Below are positions 53,641 through 61,275 of a stretch of DNA of 64,000 nucleotides, piece after piece. The translations under genes were made by a program, and so were the position numbers. This stretch comes from Flavobacteriales bacterium (GTDB taxonomy: Bacteria > Bacteroidota > Bacteroidia > NS11-12g > UBA9320). The notes under the pieces were generated by a model that was not told the DNA's origin, ran no database searches, and worked only from the letters and a program-made list of their open reading frames with translations. How positions within the stretch are numbered: the first letter of the stretch is position 1; every line of letters begins with the position of its first letter. The stretch spans positions 124,001 to 188,000 of the forward strand of contig JACJZT010000002.1 in NCBI GenBank assembly GCA_020635455.1, read 5' to 3'.

Positions 53641-54021
53641 ATGGAAGTTCAAGGAAGATTAATTAGCAAATTGCCGGAGGCAAGCGGGGTAAGTTCAAAA
53701 GGTGAATGGAAAAAACAGGAAGCCATTATTGAAACCATCGAAACGTATCCCAAAAAAATATGCATAACCTTTTGGGGTGAAAAGGTTGACGAGCTGAAAA
53801 GCATTCCTGAAGGAACTACCATTAAGGCCTATATAAACATTGAATCCAGGGAATACAATGGACGCTGGTACACCGATGTAAGAGCCTGGAAAATTGAAAC
53901 AGAAGGCATGTCCGGTTCAGGATCGGTTTCGGGCTCTAAAGATTCTGAAAAGGATGAAGAACTCTCAGAAACCGCCGACCTGAGTCCATCCGATGATGGA
54001 GTGGACGACCTTCCTTTCTGA
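53641..54021 (+). CDS. DUF3127 protein
   Basis: The protein has 126 residues from the ATG. The core is EVQGRLISKLPEASGVSSKGEWKKQEAIIETIETYPKKICITFWGEKVDELKSIPEGTTIKAYINIESREYNGRWYTDVRAWKIE, an OB-like fold shared by a Bacteroidota protein family; a single-stranded nucleic acid role has been suspected. The tail is acidic with many Asp and Ser (GSVSGSKDSEKDEELSETADLSPSDDGVDDLPF), similar to the C-terminal tip of SSB proteins. An in-frame GTG two codons earlier overlaps the promoter and is rejected. It is convergent with the rhomboid gene, 2 bp apart. Confidence 0.88.
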   Translation: MEVQGRLISKLPEASGVSSKGEWKKQEAIIETIETYPKKICITFWGEKVDELKSIPEGTTIKAYINIESREYNGRWYTDVRAWKIETEGMSGSGSVSGSKDSEKDEELSETADLSPSDDGVDDLPF

Positions 54022-54023
54022 TA

Positions 54024-54632
54024 TTAACGATGGATGATTTGGGCAATAAAATTGCTGAACCAAACGGGTTGTAACAAACCTGTAAAGAAGAATCCGAATA
54101 AAGCCCCGAAAAAATGGGCGTCGTGACCAATGTTGTCTCCTCCCTTTCTGCTCATATATTGTGAATACACCAGATAAAGCAATCCATACAAAAAAGCGGG
54201 AATAGGGATGATTCCAAAGAACAGGATTTCTTCAACAGGAGCGAACAATACGAACGCAAAAACAACAGCCGATACAGCACCCGAAGCTCCTACTGCATTA
54301 TACCAAACGTGATCCTTGTGATCATATAACGGTTTGATATGGGAAACAAAAATGGCCAAAGTGTACATTAGTATATACATAAATTCTCCCATGGGGATGT
54401 ATCGTGCATATACCTGTTCGATAAAGGTCCCGAATGAATACAAAACAAACATATTAATAAGCAGATGCATATAATCTGCGTGCAGCAAAGCACCGGTTAA
54501 CATTCGGGAATACTCTTTTCGGTGGTAGACCGAATACGGGTTAAATATAAATTTGTTGAATAATGCATTTTTTTCCCAGGCGTAAACCGATACAGCACTT
54601 GTTAATATGATTATAACTAAAGTAATCGACAT
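54024..54632 (-). CDS. Rhomboid family intramembrane serine protease
   Basis: The protein has 202 residues from the ATG at 54632 (MSITLVIIILTSAVSVYA). The longer frame from a TTG at 54662 starts in a probable -7 element (54667-54660) and is rejected. Six membrane segments are seen. The catalytic Ser lies in GASGAVSAV and the His in GHDAHFFGALFG, so the active dyad looks complete. The substrate is unknown. It probably cuts single-span membrane proteins in the inner membrane. Confidence 0.88.
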   Translation of the reverse strand: MSITLVIIILTSAVSVYAWEKNALFNKFIFNPYSVYHRKEYSRMLTGALLHADYMHLLINMFVLYSFGTFIEQVYARYIPMGEFMYILMYTLAIFVSHIKPLYDHKDHVWYNAVGASGAVSAVVFAFVLFAPVEEILFFGIIPIPAFLYGLLYLVYSQYMSRKGGDNIGHDAHFFGALFGFFFTGLLQPVWFSNFIAQIIHR

Positions 54633-54659
54633 GAGTGAAATAAAATATTTTTGAGGATT

Positions 54660-54667
54660 CAAACTTA
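54660..54667 (-). promoter_or_regulatory. Possible -7 promoter element of the rhomboid gene
   Basis: Reads TAAGTTTG on the minus strand, an exact TAnnTTTG match. It overlaps the longest possible TTG start and so points to the ATG at 54632. Confidence 0.5.
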
Positions 54668-54683
54668 ACTAAAGCTCGCGGGA

Positions 54684-55190
54684 TTGAAAAAAATTTTACT
54701 GCTTTCAGATACTCACGGATATATGGATAAAACCATTCTAAAATACTGTGCAGAATGTGATGAAATATGGCATGCAGGAGATTGGGGTGTTGGTGTGAAC
54801 GAGGCATTGGAGAATACCGGAAAGTTGATCCGGGGAGTTTACGGAAACATTGACGGAACGGATATCAGAACAATTTACCCTGAAGTAAGCCGTTTTTCCT
54901 GTGAAGGTTTAATGGTTCTGATGAAACACATAGGAGGATATCCAAAAAAATATTCTTTTGGTGTGAAACAGCAAATCACCGAAAATAAGACGGATATATT
55001 TATTTCAGGACATTCGCATATTTTGAAAATCATGAGAGACATTGAACTTAATAATTTGTTACACCTCAATCCCGGGGCAGCGGGAAAGCACGGTTTCCAT
55101 CTGATGCGAACCATGCTTAACTTTAAACTCGATTCCGGCAGGGTTTTTGATATGAATGTTATTGAATTGGGTAAAAGAGCAGAAATTTAA
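54684..55190 (+). CDS. YfcE/MJ0936-type metallophosphoesterase
   Basis: The protein has 168 residues. The opening KKILLLSDTHGYMDKTILKY has the first metal motif DTH, then HAGDWG (GD-type), GVYGNIDG (GNxD) and FISGHSHILKI (GHSH), closing with LNPGAAGKHG. This is the small cyclic-phosphate/phosphodiesterase class. The start is TTG because no ATG is available; a TATTTTTG box lies at 54646-54653. It is followed 10 bp later by a PorE-like gene on the same strand. Confidence 0.9.
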   Translation: MKKILLLSDTHGYMDKTILKYCAECDEIWHAGDWGVGVNEALENTGKLIRGVYGNIDGTDIRTIYPEVSRFSCEGLMVLMKHIGGYPKKYSFGVKQQITENKTDIFISGHSHILKIMRDIELNNLLHLNPGAAGKHGFHLMRTMLNFKLDSGRVFDMNVIELGKRAEI

Positions 55191-55200
55191 AACTGAAATT

Positions 55201-57168
55201 ATGGAACATACGATCAACACTAACAAGGTGATCAAACCGGTGCAGAATAAATTCGAAGGTTTTTTCCCGATTATTTTATTAGTTCTCTTCAGTGCAGGTT
55301 GTTTTGTGAATAGCATTGCACAACCTTTGCCGGACGGGATCTCCAAAAATAAAAAGGCAGTTGAGTTGTTTAATAAGGCCATGGGCCAGTATGACCTTCT
55401 TGAATATGCCAACGCACTTGATCTACTTAAATCTGCCTTAAATAAAGATCCTGAGTTTATCTCAGCACTCGACCTTATGGGACAAGTTTTTATCAAGGGG
55501 GAAAACCTCCCGGCAGCAGAAAACATTTACCTGCGTATCGTAAAACTCAATCCCGATTACTGGGTTTCGTATTTTGAACTAGGTGAAATTACTTTCAATA
55601 TGATGAAATTCGATTCGGCTTTCAATTGGTATACAAAATACCTTACCTATACCGGCTTACCCGAAAACAGAAAGTTAACGGCTGAAAAACAACTAAAAAG
55701 TTCAAGATTTGCCGCTCAGGCTGTCAAAAATCCGGTACCCTTTAAACCTGTAAATCTTGGAAGAGGGGTTAACAGTCAGGTAAGTGAATATTTCCCAACA
55801 CTTACTGCAGATGAACAAACGATGTTTTTTACAGTAATGGATGGGAGGTTTCAGGAGGATTTTTATGTTTCAAAATTCGAGAATGGTAGTTGGCAGGAGG
55901 CAATGAATCTTGGCCCGCCGATCAATACTCCGGAAAATGAAGGAGCCTCAACTACCTCAGCCGACGGGCAGTATTTGTTTTTTACAATGTGTCAGAATCC
56001 GCAGAATATTGGGTCATGTGATCTTTGGTTGACCTTTCTTAAAGGTGACAAATGGCAACCGCCAATTCACATGCCGGATAATGTGAATACCAAATATAAA
56101 GAAACTCAGCCTTCGCTGTCGGCTGATGGAAAAACCCTGTATTTTGCAAGTAACCGTCCCGGTGGACACGGCGACATGGACATCTGGAAAACCACCTTTG
56201 AAGAAAACCACTGGACCAACCCGGTAAATCTGGGCCCTAATGTAAATACTCCATTTGATGATGAATGTCCTTTTATTCATCATGATGGAGTGAGTTTGTA
56301 CTTTGCCTCTGATGGATGGCCGGGAATGGGCGGGCGAGATTTGTTTTTGACCAGGCAAACGAAAGATGGTAATTGGGAAACACCGGTTAATCTTGGATAT
56401 CCCATAAATACCACAGGTCATGAAGAGGGATTGATCATAAATCGTTCGGGTACAAAAGGTTATTTTTCTTCCGATAAGAAAACCAATCCCGATCACAAAG
56501 GGAGAGTGGATATTTATAGTTTTGATCTTCCCGACAATATAAAACCCGGAAAAGCCAGTTATGTAAGTGGTAAGGTTTACGATGCAGAAACCAATCAGCC
56601 CATTCAAACTCTTGTTGAATTAACGGATCTGGAATCGTCCACTCTTGCCGGTTTTTGCAAGTCGAATCAGAAAACAGGTAATTTTTTGATCGTGATTCCC
56701 GGAAATAAAAATTATGGCATGCATGTTAATGTTGAAGGCTACATGTTTTTTTCCGAAAATTTTGCCATCAAAGAAAGTCCATCCACCAATCCGCATCATA
56801 TTGATGTGCCTCTGAAAAAGATCAGAAAAGGAAGTACAATGGCCTTGTATAACATTTTCTTTGAGGTAAATAAATTTGATCTTAAGCCGGAATCAGACAC
56901 AGAACTTGAAAAGCTTCTTAAATTAATTACGGTCAACAATAAATTACAGATCGAAATAGGAGGGCATACCGATAATTCGGGGAATGAAGCTTCCAATCTC
57001 ACTTTGTCGAAGAATCGCGCCAAAGCCGTTTACGACTGGTTGATAGCAAAAGGAATTCCCGCTGGAAGACTGTCTTACAAAGGCTATGGTTCATCGGTTC
57101 CTGCAGCAGAAAACGATACCGATGAAGGGAAAAGAAAGAATCGAAGAACCGAAATAAAGATTCTTTGA
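55201..57168 (+). CDS. PorE-like OmpA family protein with TPR and PD40 propeller
   Basis: The protein has 655 residues from the ATG at 55201; an upstream frame extension into the previous gene is rejected. It has a membrane or signal segment (IILLVLFSAGCFVNSIAQ). TPR repeats (about 45-150) precede a beta-propeller of WD40-like PD40 repeats (about 180-450: YFPTLTADEQTMFF, GASTTSADGQYLFFTM, QPSLSADGKTLYFASNRPGGHGDMDIW). Residues 460-545 are a carboxypeptidase-regulatory-like domain, and 555-655 an OmpA peptidoglycan-binding domain (GGHTDNSGNEASNLTLSKNRA). This domain order is that of PorE, a T9SS component that links to peptidoglycan. Family membership is good; whether this is the true PorE ortholog needs a phylogeny. 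Confidence 0.78.
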   Translation: MEHTINTNKVIKPVQNKFEGFFPIILLVLFSAGCFVNSIAQPLPDGISKNKKAVELFNKAMGQYDLLEYANALDLLKSALNKDPEFISALDLMGQVFIKGENLPAAENIYLRIVKLNPDYWVSYFELGEITFNMMKFDSAFNWYTKYLTYTGLPENRKLTAEKQLKSSRFAAQAVKNPVPFKPVNLGRGVNSQVSEYFPTLTADEQTMFFTVMDGRFQEDFYVSKFENGSWQEAMNLGPPINTPENEGASTTSADGQYLFFTMCQNPQNIGSCDLWLTFLKGDKWQPPIHMPDNVNTKYKETQPSLSADGKTLYFASNRPGGHGDMDIWKTTFEENHWTNPVNLGPNVNTPFDDECPFIHHDGVSLYFASDGWPGMGGRDLFLTRQTKDGNWETPVNLGYPINTTGHEEGLIINRSGTKGYFSSDKKTNPDHKGRVDIYSFDLPDNIKPGKASYVSGKVYDAETNQPIQTLVELTDLESSTLAGFCKSNQKTGNFLIVIPGNKNYGMHVNVEGYMFFSENFAIKESPSTNPHHIDVPLKKIRKGSTMALYNIFFEVNKFDLKPESDTELEKLLKLITVNNKLQIEIGGHTDNSGNEASNLTLSKNRAKAVYDWLIAKGIPAGRLSYKGYGSSVPAAENDTDEGKRKNRRTEIKIL

Positions 57169-57195
57169 TCGGTTGGATAATCCATTAAAATCTTG

Positions 57196-57225
57196 TTGCA
57201 GCAATATAAATAATTTGTAATTTTG
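57196..57225 (+). promoter_or_regulatory. Promoter of a 51-residue membrane protein gene
   Basis: TTG at 57196-57198 and TAATTTTG at 57218-57225 are separated by 19 bp. The ATG lies 5 bp beyond, again a near-leaderless arrangement. Confidence 0.65.
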
Positions 57226-57230
57226 CCGCC

Positions 57231-57386
57231 ATGACAGATAAAAAGAAATATACAGGATTTTATTGGGCTTTATGCTTGGCATCGTTCGTTGCCCTGATTT
57301 TGTTATTTATTTATTCACCCGGTGGATTTTGGATGGGCTTGCCTACCTTTTTTGGAGGCCTGGTCATGGCAATGGACTGGGTTTAG
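57231..57386 (+). CDS. 51-residue two-segment membrane protein
   Basis: A short ATG frame of 51 residues that starts MTDKKKYTGFYWALC. Two hydrophobic segments are seen, about 10-27 (FYWALCLASFVALILLFI) and 34-50 (FWMGLPTFFGGLVMAMDWV), joined by SPGG. A consensus promoter sits directly ahead, which strongly supports expression. Similar short proteins seem familiar from Bacteroidota genomes, but I cannot name a family. The N-terminal KKK suggests the N-terminus is inside. Confidence 0.72.
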   Translation: MTDKKKYTGFYWALCLASFVALILLFIYSPGGFWMGLPTFFGGLVMAMDWV

Positions 57387-57437
57387 TTTCTCCTTTCGGT
57401 ATACATAAATTTTTTTATGCAAACTCTGCATAAAGAC

Positions 57438-57887
57438 TCATGAATTAAAGTCTTTCAAAGCATTCCATAACTGTTTTTTGAGCTCAACATCCTCATTGAG
57501 TTGAGATAAAGAATCGCTAAAAAGAATTTTTATATTTTCTAAATTAGTTGGTGTATATTTATTAGTATTCTCCAAACTAAGACCCCATACAATCATATGG
57601 GTTTTTGTACATTCCTTAATAGAAAGATCAAAGTCTTTTTCACCCGTATGGATCCTTTGGGTTTTATCATTTGTAACCTTAATGGCTGCAAGGATCTTCT
57701 GAAGTAAACTTTCTTCAATTTCAGTTGGTTTCTTTTCAAAAAACATGCACAAACCCTTCTCTTTGAACGATACATCTTTATTGATTATGGGTTCTTCAAT
57801 CTTCTTTTTAGCAGGTTCATCCTTTGTTTCTTTGGGCAGAAGAATTGTTTCAAATAAACTGGCCAATGCGGTTTGTTCAATTTCCAT
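57438..57887 (-). CDS. Conserved protein of unknown function
   Basis: The protein has 149 residues, soluble and charged. The N-terminal half has a linker rich in Lys and Glu (PKETKDEPAKKKIEEP). The C-terminal half reads KILAAIKVTNDKTQRIHTGEKDFDLSIKECTKTHMIVWGLSLENTN and ends ILFSDSLSQLNEDVELKKQLWNALKDFN. The ending resembles, in rhythm, the small psi-subunit-like domains (DSLSxL...KxxLWxAL), but I do not claim this as an identification. It is convergent with the 51-residue gene and divergent from ilvE. Confidence 0.7.
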   Translation of the reverse strand: MEIEQTALASLFETILLPKETKDEPAKKKIEEPIINKDVSFKEKGLCMFFEKKPTEIEESLLQKILAAIKVTNDKTQRIHTGEKDFDLSIKECTKTHMIVWGLSLENTNKYTPTNLENIKILFSDSLSQLNEDVELKKQLWNALKDFNS

Positions 57888-57939
57888 AAAAAGTGTATTA
57901 TTACAAATTAAACCAATAAAATAATAAACAGGCGATTTA

Positions 57940-59034
57940 ATGATAAATATTAAATATCACAAAGTTCCGCAGAGCAGAGTTTCAGATGTGGATTTTAACA
58001 ATCTTCCATTTGGAAAAGAGTTTACCGACCATATGTTTATTGCTGAATATGATGGAGAAAAATGGGGTAATTTCAAAATTCAACCCTATGGACCGCTTTT
58101 GTTAAGTCCTTCATTATCTTGCATGCATTACGGACAGGCAATATTTGAAGGAATGAAAGTATACCGAACTCATAAGGATGAGGTTCTGGCATTCCGACCT
58201 CTTGAAAACCATCAGCGCATGAATGCATCCGCAGTTAGGATGTGCATGCCGGAATTGTCTGAAGAAGTTTTTATGGAAGGATTGCAGGCCCTTGTAAATC
58301 TTGATAAAGAGTGGGTACCACACATTGAAAACACCTCGCTTTATTTAAGGCCCTTTATGATCGCAACGGATGATTTCCTTGGAGTAAGCGCTTCAAAAAC
58401 TTATATGTTCATCATATATGGTTGCACCGTTGGTCCTTATTATACAAAGCCTATCAAGGTAAAAGTTGAAACAGATTATATTCGGGCATGTAAAGGTGGG
58501 GTAGGAGAAGCCAAAACAGCCGGGAATTACGCTGCAGCCATGTATGCCACACGAATTGCAATTTCAGAAGGTTTTAATGCCGTTTTGTGGACCGATGCCT
58601 TAGAACATAAGTATGTTGAAGAACTGGGCACCTCAAATATTTTCGCTGTAAGTGGCAACAAAATAATTACTCCGGAAACAAAAGATACGATCTTAAAAGG
58701 CATAACCAGAATGTCGATCATTACCCTGGCCAGAACAATGGGATATGAAGTTGAAGAACGTCCCCTTACCGTAGATGAAATTTTTGATAAATACGCTTCC
58801 GGAGCACTGGACGAGTTGTTCGCCACGGGAACTGCAGCTACCGTAACTTCGATTTGCCAGCTCAATCACCTGAACCGTGAAATACTACTTCCGGTTAAGG
58901 AAGATGGTGTAGCAGTCACATTAAAAAACAGATTGGAAAACATCAAAAGAGGAAAGGCGGAAGACGTTTTTGAATGGACGTTTAAAATATTCCCCACTAA
59001 CATCGAGAAGGTTATGTCTTCAGAAGGTGTTTGA
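57940..59034 (+). CDS. ilvE: Branched-chain amino acid aminotransferase
   Basis: It transaminates leucine, isoleucine and valine with 2-oxoglutarate using pyridoxal phosphate. The protein has 364 residues. It is of the longer eukaryote-like type: FTDHMFIAEYDGEKWGNFKIQPYGPLLLSP, FEGMKVYRT, and the PLP Lys in EAKTAGNYAAAMYATRIA. EELGTSNIFAV and the phosphate-binding segment near ATGTAATVTSI follow. It stands alone and is convergent with a lipoprotein gene. Confidence 0.95.
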   Translation: MINIKYHKVPQSRVSDVDFNNLPFGKEFTDHMFIAEYDGEKWGNFKIQPYGPLLLSPSLSCMHYGQAIFEGMKVYRTHKDEVLAFRPLENHQRMNASAVRMCMPELSEEVFMEGLQALVNLDKEWVPHIENTSLYLRPFMIATDDFLGVSASKTYMFIIYGCTVGPYYTKPIKVKVETDYIRACKGGVGEAKTAGNYAAAMYATRIAISEGFNAVLWTDALEHKYVEELGTSNIFAVSGNKIITPETKDTILKGITRMSIITLARTMGYEVEERPLTVDEIFDKYASGALDELFATGTAATVTSICQLNHLNREILLPVKEDGVAVTLKNRLENIKRGKAEDVFEWTFKIFPTNIEKVMSSEGV

Positions 59035-59036
59035 TC

Positions 59037-59480
59037 TTACCAGGTGTGATCGATAATTATTTTCCAACCTTCATCGGTTCTTTTTAAGATCAAAGAAAAT
59101 GACCCACCGAAAACCGAATCAGTTTTTAGTTGCCAGTTGCCATAAACCTGCGCCAAATCTGAAGAAAGTGATTTAACATTTAATTTATCAAATTTCAGGG
59201 TCCCCATTTCCTTTTTTCCGGGATATGCCTTTTCATATCTCGACTTTAAATTGTTCCAGCCCATGGTCTTTCCTTTTTTGGTTATAAACTGCAATGAATC
59301 GGAATTTTCATAGCCTTCCATAAAAGAAGAAATGTCTCCCCGATTCCAGGATGAAGCCTGGGCATTCAGAACCGAAACGATTTCTCCGTAGGTATCTTTG
59401 TTTTGTTTACTACATTTAATAAGAAACGGTAGTGTTAAAAGAAGTAGAATGACGTTGAAGTGACGAAAATTTGCAAACAT
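59037..59480 (-). CDS. DUF4440/SnoaL-like lipoprotein
   Basis: The protein has 147 residues. A lipoprotein signal with lipobox FLIKC (Cys23) comes first. The mature part is a SnoaL-like alpha+beta fold with 'VLNAQASSWNRGDISSFMEGYENSDSLQFITKKGKTMGWNNLKSRY' and the final strand GWKIIIDHTW. It may bind a small molecule or catalyse an unknown step. It lies 2 bp from ilvE, convergent. Confidence 0.82.
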   Translation of the reverse strand: MFANFRHFNVILLLLTLPFLIKCSKQNKDTYGEIVSVLNAQASSWNRGDISSFMEGYENSDSLQFITKKGKTMGWNNLKSRYEKAYPGKKEMGTLKFDKLNVKSLSSDLAQVYGNWQLKTDSVFGGSFSLILKRTDEGWKIIIDHTW

Positions 59481-59601
59481 GTTAAAAAAATGTTAATTAC
59501 TTAAAGTGTTGAAATACAATGGCAAAGTAATGTTTTTTTAATAATATAGTGAAATAGATCAATATTATTGATTCATTATTTTTATATGTAAGTAATATAA
59601 T

Positions 59602-59609
59602 TACCTTTG
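59602..59609 (+). promoter_or_regulatory. -7 promoter element of a possible small RNA or OmpA-gene leader
   Basis: TACCTTTG matches TAnnTTTG. No -33 partner at the usual spacing was seen. The RNA would start near 59615. Confidence 0.4.
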
Positions 59610-59614
59610 AAATA

Positions 59615-59702
59615 CCCTTTGTGAAAAGGTTACTATCGTAAGTAGTAGTTTAGTATTTATCTCAAAACTATGGTCCCGGCTCGTAACCGGGACTTTTTTT
59701 TT
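59615..59702 (+). ncRNA. Candidate small RNA or attenuated leader
   Basis: Between the TAnnTTTG box at 59602 and a perfect terminator there are about 88 bases without a gene. An early hairpin CCTTT-GTGA-AAAGG lies at 59616-59629. The end is GTCCCGG-CTCGTAA-CCGGGAC plus nine T at 59673-59702. The transcript would stop just before the double-OmpA gene. It could be a stand-alone RNA or a regulated leader. There is no family match that I recognise. Confidence 0.38.
59673..59702 (+). terminator. Perfect terminator before the double-OmpA gene
   Basis: GTCCCGG and CCGGGAC form a 7-bp stem with a seven-base loop, followed by nine T. It overlaps the earliest in-frame ATG at 59670, which is therefore unlikely to be the real start. 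Confidence 0.88.
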
Positions 59703-59717
59703 AAACGGGATGGTTCT

Positions 59718-60806
59718 ATGTTTGCTAATAAACCTATGATGAGGTCATTTTTTTTAGCAGTCTCACTTGTGTTTTCTTGTTGCCTTATTTCAGCTCAGGA
59801 ATTACAGCAGCATGTATTTAATATTTATTTCAAGAGTAATTCGGATATGGTTAGCCAAAAGGCGAAGGGTCTTATTCGGAAACAACTCCTGGAAATTGGT
59901 TCACAGAATATCAGAGAGATCATCATTAAGGGGCATACCGATTCCGATGCCAACGATTCATTTAATATTATGTTGTCGGAGAAAAGAGTAAAAAGTACTC
60001 GAAGTTTCCTTCTTACCCAGGGCGTCCCTTCAGGAATGATCAGTTCTGAAAGTTATGGAGAGTCCGATCCGGTCTCAGAATTGAAAAGCATGAACCGGAG
60101 GGTGGAAATAACACTTGTTTACGATTATAATTTCCAAAGGACCGGACAAAAGGATAAACGTTATTATATCAAGGGCTATGTTTATGATTTTAACACCAAT
60201 AACCCTTTGCGAGCCAATTTAGTCATTGAGGATAAAAACCTTAACGTTTTTAAGCAAACGGATGGCAACGGGCTATTTGGCTTTAATCTTAAATCTTCCA
60301 AATCGCTTAAACTTACGTTCTCCCGCGAAGGTTATTTAAGCCATGGTATTTTGCTTGATGCGGTAAGTTTCCAAAAAGCCTTACAGGATACCCTATACCT
60401 TAAAATTGCTTTAAAACCTGTAGAAGTAGTAGAGAAAATCATATTTGACCACATTTACTTTTATTCGGACTCAGATTCTCTAAAACCGGAAAGTAATGGC
60501 GATCTTCTAAAACTGGTTTCGATGTTAAAAAACAATAAAAACCTTTTCATTGAAATTCAGGGACATATGAATTGTCCTTTGTCAAGACCTCAAAACATAT
60601 ATCAGGCTCGATACAATAATGAGCTTTCTCACAAGCGCGCAAGAGCGGTTTACAACTACTTGCTTAAGAATAACATTCCTGCCGGTCAGCTTACATTTAA
60701 GGGACTTGGAAATCAAAATATGATCTACCCTGAGCCTCAAAACCTTCAGGAAGCAGACAAAAATAAAAGGGTGGAAGTTTGGAAACTTAAAGTAATTGAA
60801 AAGTAG
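59718..60806 (+). CDS. Double OmpA-domain protein with a central regulatory-like domain
   Basis: The protein has 362 residues from the ATG at 59718; a longer frame from 59670 begins inside the terminator stem and is rejected. A signal peptide ends at ISAQ. The first OmpA domain (about 35-140) has IIIKGHTDSDANDSFNIMLSEKRVKSTRSFL. A carboxypeptidase-regulatory-like domain (155-235: IKGYVYDFNTNNPLRANLVIEDKNLNVFKQTDGNGLFGF) follows. A second OmpA domain (250-362) has FIEIQGHMN, LSHKRARAVYNYLLKNNIPAGQL and KNKRVEVW. Two OmpA domains in one short protein are unusual. It probably binds peptidoglycan at two points; the partner is unknown. Confidence 0.85.
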   Translation: MFANKPMMRSFFLAVSLVFSCCLISAQELQQHVFNIYFKSNSDMVSQKAKGLIRKQLLEIGSQNIREIIIKGHTDSDANDSFNIMLSEKRVKSTRSFLLTQGVPSGMISSESYGESDPVSELKSMNRRVEITLVYDYNFQRTGQKDKRYYIKGYVYDFNTNNPLRANLVIEDKNLNVFKQTDGNGLFGFNLKSSKSLKLTFSREGYLSHGILLDAVSFQKALQDTLYLKIALKPVEVVEKIIFDHIYFYSDSDSLKPESNGDLLKLVSMLKNNKNLFIEIQGHMNCPLSRPQNIYQARYNNELSHKRARAVYNYLLKNNIPAGQLTFKGLGNQNMIYPEPQNLQEADKNKRVEVWKLKVIEK

Positions 60807-61271
60807 TTACTCAACCCTGGTCCATTTTTCGGTTCTTCCCAGAAACTGCGTCCCAACAAAACCTCTTACCAGTAAATCATTTTTCTGTTTACGTATAACA
60901 CAACTATATAAATATCCTGTATAGGGGTCGTAGATTTTTCCATCGGTCCATTCTCCTTTTTTGGCGTCAAAAGTGAAATTGGTAAGGATCACCAGGTCGA
61001 TGAGTTGCCTTTTACGTTTTTTAGGGTCAGGATTGTTTTTGTCGACCCTTGGGGTGCCATCGGTTTCCTTATTTCGTTTCAACCATACGATTTTACCGCA
61101 GAACTCATCGCCCTTCGACCCGCATGAATAAATCCGTATCCTTGAAGTACCGGGTTCCGATAACCAGGTGCCTTTAATGTAGTCGGAAGTATGATTATTC
61201 GTCGCGGAGGTGAACAATAGCATCATGAGCACTGCAGCAACAAGGGGCATACCGGGCTTTTGATTTTTCAT
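60807..61271 (-). CDS. DUF2147 secreted protein
   Basis: The protein has 154 residues from the ATG at 61271 (MKNQKPGMPLVAAVLMMLL). The longer frame would run into the MFS gene. A signal peptide is seen. The DUF2147 core is 'IKGTWLSEPGTSRIRIYSCGSKGDEFCGKIVWLKRNKETDGTPRVDKNNPDPKKRKRQLIDLVILTNF' with 'GKIYDPYTGYLYSCVIRKQ' and 'VRGFVGTQFLGRTEKW'. It is a lipocalin-like beta barrel of unknown ligand. The stop abuts the convergent double-OmpA gene. Confidence 0.9.
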   Translation of the reverse strand: MKNQKPGMPLVAAVLMMLLFTSATNNHTSDYIKGTWLSEPGTSRIRIYSCGSKGDEFCGKIVWLKRNKETDGTPRVDKNNPDPKKRKRQLIDLVILTNFTFDAKKGEWTDGKIYDPYTGYLYSCVIRKQKNDLLVRGFVGTQFLGRTEKWTRVE

Positions 61272-61275
61272 TGAT

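Noticed and set aside
59670..59717. Longer N-terminus for the double-OmpA protein
   Set aside because: The ATG lies at the edge of a strong terminator stem and delays the signal peptide; the start at 59718 is better.
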